In this document: positions 1-7,851 of the stretch, piece after piece | How the letters are laid out: each line of letters opens with the position of its first letter | How positions within the stretch are numbered: the first letter of the stretch is position 1 | Notes under the pieces: generated by a model | What the model was told of the DNA's origin: nothing | The model's input: the letters and a program-made list of their open reading frames with translations, nothing else | The model's database searches: none | Translations under genes and position numbers: made by a program | DNA from: Actinomycetota bacterium | GTDB lineage: Bacteria > Actinomycetota > Acidimicrobiia > Acidimicrobiales > Microtrichaceae | DNA length: 15,061 nucleotides | Assembly (NCBI GenBank): GCA_009700815.1 | Contig: WLLG01000022.1 | Span: 1 to 15,061, forward strand | Direction of reading: 5' to 3'

Positions 1-1578
1 ACACAACTGCTCAGCCGCCTGTGGCGGGCAATCTGGTATCGCGGTGCTACCCGTCCGGCTATGACTCGCGAGCAGCAAGTTGAGCATGAGGGATTTGTCA
101 CCATGCTGGCGGCCAGTCGTGGCATTGCTGTGCCGCAGGTGCTTGTGGCAGGAATGACGGACTCAGGTGACGCGCTTCTGGCGGTTGCGCAGCGAGGCAG
201 CCCACTCGAGCCGGGGCCAAACGTTGCGATTGAAAAGATCTGGCAGATTGTGCGCTCACTGCATCAGATCGATCTAGTCCACGGTGCTCTCGATCTCGAC
301 AGCTTTGCCGTGGTTGACCAAGAATTCGTACTGACTGACTTGTCCACCGTCACGAGCACTGCCTCGCGTGATCAGCAACTGACAGACCTAGCTCAGACCA
401 TGGTGGTCACAGCGATTCTTGTCGGCATTGAACGCGCAACGGTCATTGCGGCAGAGCAACTCGATTCCCAAGATGTGCAAGATCTGCTGGCATATCTGCA
501 GCCACCAGCGTTAGGCAAGTCATTGCGAGAGGACCTTAAATCCTCTGGCCTTGGAATCGAGGCCGTGCGCTCGGCCCTAGCCGCAGTTGAAGGGGTTGAA
601 GTTCCCGAGATTGCTCAACTCAGAAGAGTTTCTTTGCAATCACTTGTCATGCTGGTCCTGTTGCTGCTTGTGGCTGGAGCGCTCATCGTGACGCTGGGTG
701 CGGTCAGTATTCCCGACCTTGTAGCGGCGCTGGGGTCTGCTTCCGTCACGGTCGCCCTAGCAGCACTCGTTGTTGGTCAGACCCCGTTTTTTACTCAGGC
801 CGTGGCCACGCGAGGTGCTTGCCCGCGACCTATTGCCTACGGTCCGGTTGCGCTCTTGCAGTTATCGATTGGATTTATGGCACTAGCGGTGCCGTCAACT
901 GCGGGCCGCCTTGCGCTCGACATCCGGTTCTTTCAACGACAGGGCATCCCGGCGGCCTCTGCAGTGTCCATCGCTGCTATTGATGGTTTCAGTGGATTTC
1001 TGGTACAAATCTCGTTGCTCCTACTCACCTTGGTTTTTGGGCTCGGGCGAGTAGACCTGACATGGAAGGACCCAACTGCAGGTGGCTCCGATGACTTAAC
1101 TCTGCTCCTCATTGTGGCTGGAGCAGTCATCTTCCTTCTGGCCTTGGTCGCTGCGGCGCTTCCGGCAACCCGAAACCGATTTTTGAACCGAGTACGGCCA
1201 ATGCTGAGCGAGGCCAAGCAGACGTTTCGCTCCCTGCGTTCCCTGTCGAACTTGCTACAGATTTTTGGTGGCAACCTTGGAAACCAAATTCTGTTTGCGC
1301 TCACACTCGGAATTTGTCTCCGGGCCTTTGGCGGAAGCCTCAACTTGGCGACACTCCTGGTGATTTACGTTTCGGCCGCGCTGTTCGGCGGCCTGATGCC
1401 CGTTCCTGGAGGAATCGGCGTTATGGAAGCGGCCCTCATGACTGGCTTGATTGCTGCTGGCATCGATACCACCACCGCCTCGGCCACAGCCCTGCTGTTT
1501 CGGCTCGTCACGTTCTACTTGCCGCCGATTTGGGGTTGGGTCGCTCTTCGGTGGCTACAGCGACACAGCTATCTCTGA
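1..1578 (+). CDS. Flippase-like (LPG_synthase_TM/YbhN) membrane protein with kinase-like N-terminal part; 5' end missing
   Basis: The reading frame is open from base 1 (TQLLSRLWRAIWYRGATRPA precedes the first ATG at 61), so the true start lies upstream and the ATG at 61 is probably internal. Numbering from that ATG: residues 1-180 are soluble and resemble an aminoglycoside-phosphotransferase/protein-kinase fold (EHEGFVTMLAASRGIAVPQV, then VHGALDLDSF at 73-82 and LTDLS at 91-95). The catalytic Asp of the usual HGD motif is Ala and the metal-binding Asn is Ser, so it is probably a pseudokinase. Residues ~193-498 hold about eight or nine hydrophobic segments and the family motif PVPGGIGVMEAAL (447-459), typical of the flippase-like domain of lysylphosphatidylglycerol synthases. 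I infer a lipid- or lipid-carrier-related membrane role; the substrate is unknown. No aminoacyl-transferase domain follows, because the protein stops just after the last TM segment. Confidence 0.85.
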   Translation, partial: TQLLSRLWRAIWYRGATRPAMTREQQVEHEGFVTMLAASRGIAVPQVLVAGMTDSGDALLAVAQRGSPLEPGPNVAIEKIWQIVRSLHQIDLVHGALDLDSFAVVDQEFVLTDLSTVTSTASRDQQLTDLAQTMVVTAILVGIERATVIAAEQLDSQDVQDLLAYLQPPALGKSLREDLKSSGLGIEAVRSALAAVEGVEVPEIAQLRRVSLQSLVMLVLLLLVAGALIVTLGAVSIPDLVAALGSASVTVALAALVVGQTPFFTQAVATRGACPRPIAYGPVALLQLSIGFMALAVPSTAGRLALDIRFFQRQGIPAASAVSIAAIDGFSGFLVQISLLLLTLVFGLGRVDLTWKDPTAGGSDDLTLLLIVAGAVIFLLALVAAALPATRNRFLNRVRPMLSEAKQTFRSLRSLSNLLQIFGGNLGNQILFALTLGICLRAFGGSLNLATLLVIYVSAALFGGLMPVPGGIGVMEAALMTGLIAAGIDTTTASATALLFRLVTFYLPPIWGWVALRWLQRHSYL

Positions 1579-1656
1579 GTTGCTGATTCAGGGAGTTGCT
1601 GATTCAGGGAGTTGGTGATTCAGGGAGTTGGTGATTCGGGAGCTGATGATTCACGG
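1577..1656. repeat. Five-copy ~16-bp tandem repeat overlapping the stop codon
   Basis: Units begin at 1577, 1593, 1609, 1625 and 1640. The first two are identical (GAGTTGCTGATTCAGG). The third has one change (C to G). The fourth repeats that change and has a one-base loss near its end. The fifth has diverged (GAGCTGATGATTCACG). The array starts on the last two bases of the TGA stop of the membrane-protein gene and fills most of the first half of the 137-bp gap before the K+ channel gene. The gradient from identical to diverged copies looks like local slippage duplication. I see no hairpin-plus-T-run terminator in it. Any function is unknown. Confidence 0.9.
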
Positions 1657-1715
1657 AATGAACGGGCAGGCGCAGGGTCCACCTCAGCAGTCCGCTGGCG
1701 AAGGAACATAGACGG

Positions 1716-2534
1716 GTGAGAAAACCGCACCTCCCGATAGCGCAAAACACCTCGCCCGAACTCGAGGCCTACATACTTCGCTCGGAATCAAACCTTGATT
1801 TTGTTGCGTTGCTCACCTTGTGGATTGTCTTGATTCCATTTAGCAGCTTCGGGTCTGACACGACGGCATTTATGGTTGCGTTGCTGACCAAGTTGGCAGT
1901 CTCATTCGTGTTTGCAGTGGATATGTTCCGTCGGGCTCGTTTGGCCCCGCAGCCTTGGACGTATGTCTGGGCGCACCCCATTGGATTGCTTGCAATCGGC
2001 TTTCCCCCGATACGAGTCCTGTTCAGTATTCGACTTGTCACCTCGCTCTTTCGGCGTGGGCACTTAGCCAAGTTTCTTGCCGCGGACTTTGTGCTCCTCG
2101 TCAATGGCGCGCTCATCGTCTACTTCTACGAGCGAGACTCCGCTGGAGCGAATATCACCAGTCTTGGTGACGCTGCTTGGTGGGCAATCGTGACGGTCAC
2201 CACCGTCGGCTACGGGGACCTGTACCCCGTAACTGCTGCGGGTCAGATCGCAGCAGCATGCGTTATGTGTATTGGCATTCTGACTCTTGCTGTTATCACT
2301 GCGCAGGTTTCGTGGAGTTTCAGTCAGCAAGTGGACGATCGCACCAAGGGATCACGCACTGAGATCCTTGAGCCCGAAGCAGAAGCTGTGGGAACAATTC
2401 TGCCTACGAGTGATCTCGCTCGCCTGCATGGCCGCCTTGACGGGATCGAGGCTCAACTCAAAAAGTTGATCCACCAGTACGACCCGCCCCATGACCAGAC
2501 GCTCGATGCTGAACAACCCCAGGACGACTCGTAG
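1716..2534 (+). CDS. Potassium channel family protein (ion channel pore domain)
   Basis: A 272-residue integral membrane protein. The K+ selectivity filter TVGYGD lies at residues 163-168. It is preceded by the pore helix (SLGDAAWWAIVTVT) and an outer helix (~119-138), and followed by an inner helix (~172-200). Two or more hydrophobic segments come before the pore (~28-46 and ~50-70), then an amphipathic stretch with arginines (R100, R106, R113, R114). This is compatible with a reduced voltage-sensor-like 6-TM layout rather than a plain 2-TM channel. The soluble tail contains a predicted coiled coil (~232-253, LARLHGRLDGIEAQLKKLI), likely for tetramer assembly, and an acidic end. The GTG start is supported by AAGGAA at 1701-1706, nine bases upstream. 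It should allow selective K+ flux across the cytoplasmic membrane. No RCK/TrkA-N nucleotide-binding domain is present, so its gating signal is not visible. Confidence 0.9.
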   Translation: MRKPHLPIAQNTSPELEAYILRSESNLDFVALLTLWIVLIPFSSFGSDTTAFMVALLTKLAVSFVFAVDMFRRARLAPQPWTYVWAHPIGLLAIGFPPIRVLFSIRLVTSLFRRGHLAKFLAADFVLLVNGALIVYFYERDSAGANITSLGDAAWWAIVTVTTVGYGDLYPVTAAGQIAAACVMCIGILTLAVITAQVSWSFSQQVDDRTKGSRTEILEPEAEAVGTILPTSDLARLHGRLDGIEAQLKKLIHQYDPPHDQTLDAEQPQDDS

Positions 2535-2567
2535 CACATCTGTTGTCTGAGTCGGGCTAGAGGAGCC

Positions 2568-3914
2568 TTAGGCAGGCCTTGACTGCAGGGCATCCCAAGC
2601 TTCGGTGAGCACTGTGCGGAGCACGGACTCGATGAGCGCGAATTCGCGCTCGCCGGCAATCAGTGGTGGTGACAAGACGATGAGAGGTTCGGCACGGTCA
2701 TCGGTTCTACACATCAGGCCTTCTTCAAACAGGCGATTCGAGATCAGACCCTTTAGGAGCCACTTGCATTCCTCTGGGGAGAACGTCTCGAGGGTAACTG
2801 GATCTCGCACCAGTTCGACTACTTGTAAGTAGCCCTCACCGCGAACATCACCCACGATTGGAAGATCCTCGAGGCGACGCAAGTGCGCAGTCAGGCCCGC
2901 CTCGTTATCCAGCACATTCTGCAGCAAGTTCTCGCGCTTCATGAGTTCAATGTTGGCAAGTGCCACGGCAGAAGATACAGGGTGGCCGGCGAAGGTAACA
3001 CCGTGCAGGAACATGTCATCTTCGCCAAGGAAAGGCTCGGCTAGGGCCTCACTAATCATCATCCCTCCAAGCGGGGAGTAGCCCGAGGTCACGCCCTTGG
3101 CAAAGGTGATGATGTCGGGCTGATACTCGTAGCGCTGCGAGCCAAACCAGTGCCCCAGTCGACCAAATGCGCAGATCACTTCATCCGAGATCAGCAAAAC
3201 TCCGTAGTGGTCACAGATTTCCCTGACTCGTGCGAAGTACCCCGGGGGTGGAACGAGCGCTCCGCCAGTGTTTTGCACGGGCTCCAAGATCACTGCCGCA
3301 ACAGTGGATGGGCCTTCCATCTCAATTCTCGTCGCGATGTCATCAGCGCATCGCAGGGCAAATGCCTCGACATCGGATGCATCCGGGTCGCGGAAGCTGT
3401 TCGTGTTGCGGACTTTGACAGCGCCTGGAACTAGGGGCTCAAACACGGTCTTGATTGCGGGGAGACCGGTAATCGAGAGGGCGCCCATGGTCGACCCGTG
3501 ATACGAGAGATAGCGAGAGATAATTTTGGTGCGGGATGGCTGACCGATCTGGGCGAAGTACTGCCGTGCAAGCTTCCATGCCGACTCGACAGCCTCGCTG
3601 CCCCCGGTGGTAAAGAAGACTCGGTTCAAGTCGCCTGATGATAAGGCTGCTAATTCTGCGGCCAGTTCAAGGGCTGGTTCTGTTCCGTAAGACCAAATCG
3701 GAAAGTAGGCGAGTTTCTCTGCCTGCTTGGCGGCAGCCTCTGCTAGTTCCTTGCGCCCGTGTCCCACCTGAACTGTGAACAGGCCAGATAGCCCGTCGAG
3801 ATAGCGCTTGCCGGACTGGTCAAAGACGTAGCAACCCTCGCCGCTCACAATGACTGGTAATCGCTGCTCGTCGATCGGCGACAATTGGCTGAACTGACCC
3901 CATAGGTTGGACAT
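2568..3914 (-). CDS. Class III PLP-dependent aminotransferase (omega-amino acid:pyruvate type)
   Basis: A 448-residue cytosolic enzyme of full family length. Landmarks in order: phosphate-binding TTGGSEA (102-108); YHG (138-140), which stacks on the cofactor; ILEPVQNTGG (209-218); LISDEV (241-246) with D244 contacting the pyridine nitrogen; FAKGVTSGYSPLGG (271-284) with K273 as the predicted Schiff-base lysine; and T307 in HGVTFAGHP, which contacts the phosphate from the partner subunit. All key residues are intact. The overall pattern matches the omega-amino-acid/beta-alanine or putrescine:pyruvate branch of fold-type I class III enzymes. The exact amine substrate cannot be read from the sequence. 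The ATG start has AGAAGG about eight bases upstream on the minus strand. The gene is convergent with the K+ channel gene (33-bp gap) and divergent from the c-di-GMP gene, so it is probably transcribed alone. Confidence 0.92.
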   Translation of the reverse strand: MSNLWGQFSQLSPIDEQRLPVIVSGEGCYVFDQSGKRYLDGLSGLFTVQVGHGRKELAEAAAKQAEKLAYFPIWSYGTEPALELAAELAALSSGDLNRVFFTTGGSEAVESAWKLARQYFAQIGQPSRTKIISRYLSYHGSTMGALSITGLPAIKTVFEPLVPGAVKVRNTNSFRDPDASDVEAFALRCADDIATRIEMEGPSTVAAVILEPVQNTGGALVPPPGYFARVREICDHYGVLLISDEVICAFGRLGHWFGSQRYEYQPDIITFAKGVTSGYSPLGGMMISEALAEPFLGEDDMFLHGVTFAGHPVSSAVALANIELMKRENLLQNVLDNEAGLTAHLRRLEDLPIVGDVRGEGYLQVVELVRDPVTLETFSPEECKWLLKGLISNRLFEEGLMCRTDDRAEPLIVLSPPLIAGEREFALIESVLRTVLTEAWDALQSRPA

Positions 3915-4061
3915 TGCTGTGCCTTCTCTGCTTGGTCGACCTTCGTTACGTACAAGCTATGCCGTTATGACGCCGTTGCGCGCCTCAGCGACAGGGTAGT
4001 TTGTTGATATGGGAACTTCTTGGCGAGGGCAGCATTGCTCTATGTCAGAGGCGCGTAGCTG
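3915..4061. promoter_or_regulatory. Divergent intergenic region between aminotransferase and c-di-GMP enzyme genes
   Basis: These 147 bp separate two head-to-head genes and must carry the start signals for both. The minus-strand Shine-Dalgarno (AGAAGG, about 3922-3927) serves the aminotransferase. On the plus strand, AGAGG at 4047-4051 lies ten bases before the GTG at 4062. I could not identify a convincing -35/-10 pair on either strand; TAGTTT at 3997 and TGATAT at 4005 are only weak -10 candidates. The promoter assignment therefore rests on gene layout, not on a motif. Confidence 0.4.
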
Positions 4062-4065
4062 GTGA
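4042..4065 (+). other. Possible seven-codon leader ORF overlapping the c-di-GMP gene start
   Basis: ATG at 4042 opens a tiny frame encoding MSEARSW. Its TGA stop (4063-4065) overlaps the GTG start of the c-di-GMP gene (GTGA, 4062-4065). A GAGGG at 4025-4029 lies 12 bases upstream, a rather long spacing for a ribosome site. The stop/start overlap is the kind used for translational coupling, but a seven-codon ORF can easily arise by chance. If the downstream gene really starts at 4095, this overlap has no meaning. Confidence 0.2.
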
Positions 4066-6245
4066 AGCCTCCTCAGCGCCAAGGAACATGGGCGGTGCGT
4101 GAAGGTTCCGACCTTGCGGCTTCGGAGGTTCTGGTCAACGCTCCGGACTTGGTGGTTTGTTTAGATCCGGAGCTTCTCATTGAGGCTGTAGGGGGAGATG
4201 CTGAGGCGTTCTTTGGCCTCAGCGCACAGGAGCTACTTGGCCGGTCGGCCCTAGACCTGATTCACAGCGAGGATCAGGAGCGTGTCATGGCAAACATGAA
4301 GCGCTTTGCGGATGGCCAAGAGACCTATCGCCCCGAGCTTCGACTTATGCATGCAGGCGGCTACTCCGTAGTCGTCGAAGTGGTGGGTCGTCGAGTGCCA
4401 GGCCCTGGGGGAACTCACTATTTGTTAGTAGCTCGAAGGCAACTTGGATTAGGCGTTCGCCAAGTTGCAGATGACGTGGGTATTGGAATTCTGCGATGTG
4501 ATCCCTTTGGGGAGATTCACGAATCCAATGCGGCGGCATCGCTGTTGCATGGCTATGCAGGAGAGGAACTCTTTGGACGGATTCAAGACCTGAGCGTGCG
4601 CGTCCTTGCGGAGCCTGACGGTGATTCGACGGCAGCCTCGGGTCCTGAAACAGCTGTGCAGTTGCATCCTGCGCTTCGCTACCTCGAGGATGCTGGAGTC
4701 TCCTCTCAGGTGGCCACGATCGTTGGCCGAGATGGCGTATCCAGAGTGATCTCTTTTGATGGCCGTCGCGTGCAGTATCGAGAGGATGGGACGCCCGGGA
4801 TCATCATGTTGCTCCGGGAGGTAACCGAACTCCATCAGATGCAACAGGAGCTGTACCGGCGTTCCACTCGCGATGACTTGACGGGGTTGCTCAAACGATC
4901 GACCTTCATTCAAGCAGCAGAGTCCATGCTGAAAGCCACCGTTCAGCAGTCGGGCGAGCAGCCGGCGGCGCAGTCGAGCGGGAGTTCATTGTTCGGGGTG
5001 CTCTTTTGCGATATCGATCGGTTCAAGTCCATCAATGAACGCCATGGTCATGGTGAAGCGGACCGCTTCCTTGCCCAGCTCAGTGCCGACCTTGCTCTAC
5101 TCGGCACCAACACTGAAGCATCCCTGAGCGCTGGTGGAACTACCAGCATTCACTTAGGAAGAATCGGTGGGGACGAGTTTGCTCTGGCAGTTCAGTGCAA
5201 TAACCGAGCTGAGTTCGATCGGTTGGCTGCTGGATTCAGGGCTTCGGTTCAGCGCACGGCGCTCGCAACCTTGCATGTTCTAGTCACTGCCAGCGTGGGT
5301 GTTTCGGAGTTCGATCCAGAGGTCGGGCAGACAGTAGAAGAACTCCTCGACGAGGCTGGCGCAGTGCTGAGGCTGGCAAAGGGCACAGGTCGCGACCGGA
5401 TTCTGCACTGCGATAGGAGTCTGCGGGCAGTTCGCATTGAACAGAAGCGACTAGAAGGCGTGTTGCGCGCTGCGCTAAGTGCTGGCCGAATCGAGTACGC
5501 ACTGCAACCAGTGGTTGACCCCTACACGGGCCAGATCAGCGGCGCTGAGGCCTTGGCTCGACTGAGGGATGACGATGGCAGCTTGGTCCCTGCCGCCAAG
5601 TGGATCGAGGTTGCGGTCAGCGCTGGGCTGTCGAACGCTGTCGATGCTGCTGTGGTTGAACCCGTCATAGAACTCCTCGGCTCGCTAGTCGGCAGATGCC
5701 CACGTGGTCTGCCAGTCATTGGTGTGAACTTGTCGGATACATCGCTTGCTCGACCGGATCTTGCCGAATGGATCTTTTCTCTACTTGAGCGGCATCAGGT
5801 TGACCCTGTGGCCTTTTTAGTTGAGGTGCCCGAACTTGTCCTTCCTGTGATTCGCGAGCGCGCGGCCGAGGCCTTGAGTCAATTTCGTGAAAAGGGCCTC
5901 TGGTTAGCTGTTGATGATTTTGGCTCGGGGTACGCCTCATTTAATGAAGTGCGAGACCTACCACTCAATACGCTCAAGATCGACCGGTCGTTCCTCACTG
6001 AACAACGTGATTCGGCGGACTACATCATTCTGCGAACGGCACTCGAGATGACCCACGCGCTGGGGTGCCGGAGCGTGGCAGAAGGTGTTGAGACGCAGGC
6101 CGAACTCGAGATCGTGATGGACTTACGAGTTGACTACGTGCAGGGATACCTTCTTGCACGGCCCATGCCCCCAGACGACTTCGTTAGACTCCTGCTCTCG
6201 GATCGGACCTTGGCACCGCAGAGAATTGAGCACGGAGATGGATAG
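4062..6245 (+). CDS. PAS-PAS-GGDEF-EAL cyclic-di-GMP synthase/phosphodiesterase
   Basis: A 727-residue protein without TM segments. It has a PAS domain at ~20-130, a second PAS-like domain at ~135-260, GGDEF at ~265-452 and EAL at ~460-712. The GGDEF half keeps the metal/nucleotide residues D317, N325 and D334 and an intact GGDEF (369-373). It has no RxxD inhibitory site five residues before that motif. Two low-complexity insertions (~292-309 and ~348-362) interrupt the domain. The EAL half keeps E496-A-L, N556, E588/E591, DDFG (618-621), K639, AEGVET (673-678) and Q694, all expected for hydrolysis of c-di-GMP. Both activities therefore look possible, and the PAS domains presumably sense a small molecule or redox state. 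An in-frame TAG at 4056 blocks upstream extension. GTG 4095, preceded by AAGGA at 4081-4085, is an alternative start. The end overlaps the MFS gene, suggesting an operon. Confidence 0.93.
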   Translation: MKPPQRQGTWAVREGSDLAASEVLVNAPDLVVCLDPELLIEAVGGDAEAFFGLSAQELLGRSALDLIHSEDQERVMANMKRFADGQETYRPELRLMHAGGYSVVVEVVGRRVPGPGGTHYLLVARRQLGLGVRQVADDVGIGILRCDPFGEIHESNAAASLLHGYAGEELFGRIQDLSVRVLAEPDGDSTAASGPETAVQLHPALRYLEDAGVSSQVATIVGRDGVSRVISFDGRRVQYREDGTPGIIMLLREVTELHQMQQELYRRSTRDDLTGLLKRSTFIQAAESMLKATVQQSGEQPAAQSSGSSLFGVLFCDIDRFKSINERHGHGEADRFLAQLSADLALLGTNTEASLSAGGTTSIHLGRIGGDEFALAVQCNNRAEFDRLAAGFRASVQRTALATLHVLVTASVGVSEFDPEVGQTVEELLDEAGAVLRLAKGTGRDRILHCDRSLRAVRIEQKRLEGVLRAALSAGRIEYALQPVVDPYTGQISGAEALARLRDDDGSLVPAAKWIEVAVSAGLSNAVDAAVVEPVIELLGSLVGRCPRGLPVIGVNLSDTSLARPDLAEWIFSLLERHQVDPVAFLVEVPELVLPVIRERAAEALSQFREKGLWLAVDDFGSGYASFNEVRDLPLNTLKIDRSFLTEQRDSADYIILRTALEMTHALGCRSVAEGVETQAELEIVMDLRVDYVQGYLLARPMPPDDFVRLLLSDRTLAPQRIEHGDG

Positions 6246-7851
6246 CGCGATGACCACACCCCCAGGCGGCACCGATGCCGAGGCTTCAACTGCTCCCGAA
6301 GCAGCCAAATGGGTCCTTGTTTCGCTGATTTTGGTGGCAGCTGTCGCCAACTTAAACCTTGCCGTAGCAAATGTGGCTCTGCCCGATATCGGCAAGGCCT
6401 TTAACGCCTCTCAGACGCAGCTCAATCTGGTGGCAATCGGATATTCGCTCGGCCTTGCGGCCTCGGTGATCTACCTCGGTGCACTGGGGGATCGTTACGG
6501 CCGAAAACTGATGCTCATGTTGGGGATCGGGCTGTCGATTCCGGCTTGTTTGCTCGCAGCCCTTGCGCCAACAATTCAAGTGTTGTTCCTCGCCCGGTTA
6601 GTAGGTGGACTTTCGGCGGGCATGGCCTTTCCGACCACGCTCGCACTGATCACAGCGCTGTGGTCCGGCCCAGCGCGGACCAAGTCAATTGCTTTGTGGT
6701 CTGGGGTGGGTGGAGCGCTCTCCGCACTAGGGCCGCTGATCGCCGGGTTCTTGTTGCAATATTTCTACTGGGGTTCAGTCTTCTTGGTGACTCTGCCCCT
6801 TGCAGTTGTAGCGCTGGGGCTGGCCTTCAAGTTTGTTCCGGCCCACGTGAATGAAGACTCTGATCCGGTTGACAACCTGGGCGGCATGCTCTCCATTGTC
6901 ATGGTGGGTGCCTTAGTCCTGGCAATCAACTTTGCTGCCGTACCGAACGCTGCTGCTCTAGCTGCGGGACTCGCAATCTTGGCTGTCGCCGCTGCAGTCG
7001 GATTCGTGATCCGTCAGCGACGTGCCAAGGTGCCGCTGTTCGATCTCCGCATAGCTGGACGCCAAATTTTTTGGGTTGCTGCGGTGGCCGGAATTGTGGT
7101 GTTCGGTTCCCTGATGGGGGCAATGTTTATCGGACAGCAGTTCTTGCAGAACGTGCTTGGATACTCAACTCTGGCCTCTGGCGCATCCATCTTGCCTGCA
7201 GCAATTGCGATGGTCATCGTTGCACCACGATCAGCGAAACTCATCGATCGTCACGGGTCACGCTTTACCCTTCTTCTGGGGTACGCGTTCTGTTTGCTGA
7301 GCTTCTTAACCATGCTGTTGCTCTGGAATGAGGGCAGCGCCTTCTGGGAAGTCGGATTGGCATACGCACTTGTGGGTGTTGGGGTAGGACTCGCAGGAAC
7401 CCCTGCGTCTCATTCGCTGACGGGTTCAGTGCCTGTAGATCGCGCTGGCATGGCATCGGGTACGGCAGATCTGCAGCGCGACCTAGGTGGCGCAATCATG
7501 CAGTCAATCCTCGGGGCATTGCTCACGATCGGATATGCATCTGCGTTTGCCGCCGACATCACAGCCGCAGAAGCATCGAGCCAGCAGCAGATTAGCGACC
7601 AAGTTCAGTCGGAATTGGAAAAGTCCTTTGCGAGTGCAGAGTCGGTGGCGGCGCAATATCCCCAGTACGCCTCACAGATTACTTCTGCTGCAAAAACCTC
7701 GTTTATCCAAGGTCAAGACTGGGCCTATCTAGCTGGCAGCATCGCAATAGTTTTGGGGTTTATCCTCGTGTACTTCAAGTTCCCCAAAAATAATCAGGAG
7801 ACTGAGTTGCTTGAGCAGTACCAGCAAGAAGATACTCCCGCTGCATGCTGA
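6238..7851 (+). CDS. MFS exporter of the DHA2 (14-TM, EmrB/QacA) type
   Basis: About 537 residues from the ATG at 6238. A longer frame opens at 6130, but it lies within the conserved end of the EAL domain and its extra residues do not look like protein of this family. ATG 6250 is an equally plausible start. The protein has about 14 hydrophobic segments beginning at ~25. Motif A is GALGDRYGRK (81-90) and motif C is in GVGGALSALGPLIAG (156-170). The region between TM13 and TM14 (~440-490) is an Ala/Ser/Gln-rich external loop. The usual acidic residue of DHA2 TM1 (LDxTIVNVALP) is replaced: the segment reads LNLAVANVALP. This family exports drugs or metabolites by proton antiport; the substrate here is unknown. 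It overlaps the EAL gene by 8 bases and the next ABC gene by 7, so it is probably co-translated with both. Confidence 0.9.
   Translation: MDSAMTTPPGGTDAEASTAPEAAKWVLVSLILVAAVANLNLAVANVALPDIGKAFNASQTQLNLVAIGYSLGLAASVIYLGALGDRYGRKLMLMLGIGLSIPACLLAALAPTIQVLFLARLVGGLSAGMAFPTTLALITALWSGPARTKSIALWSGVGGALSALGPLIAGFLLQYFYWGSVFLVTLPLAVVALGLAFKFVPAHVNEDSDPVDNLGGMLSIVMVGALVLAINFAAVPNAAALAAGLAILAVAAAVGFVIRQRRAKVPLFDLRIAGRQIFWVAAVAGIVVFGSLMGAMFIGQQFLQNVLGYSTLASGASILPAAIAMVIVAPRSAKLIDRHGSRFTLLLGYAFCLLSFLTMLLLWNEGSAFWEVGLAYALVGVGVGLAGTPASHSLTGSVPVDRAGMASGTADLQRDLGGAIMQSILGALLTIGYASAFAADITAAEASSQQQISDQVQSELEKSFASAESVAAQYPQYASQITSAAKTSFIQGQDWAYLAGSIAIVLGFILVYFKFPKNNQETELLEQYQQEDTPAAC

Noticed and set aside
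933..1343. Minus-strand open frame (136 codons) in the flippase-like gene
   Set aside because: It is very Arg/Lys/Pro-rich, has no domain, and lies opposite a frame with clear TM segments and family motifs.
2535..2567. Possible bidirectional terminator between the convergent K+ channel and aminotransferase genes
   Set aside because: Only a four-base stem (GGCT...AGCC) and a mismatched longer pairing can be drawn, with no T-run on either strand.
6130..6237. N-terminal extension of the MFS gene from ATG 6130
   Set aside because: It would overlap the conserved end of the EAL domain by over 100 bp, and its residues (Cys/Arg/His-rich) do not resemble an MFS N-terminus.
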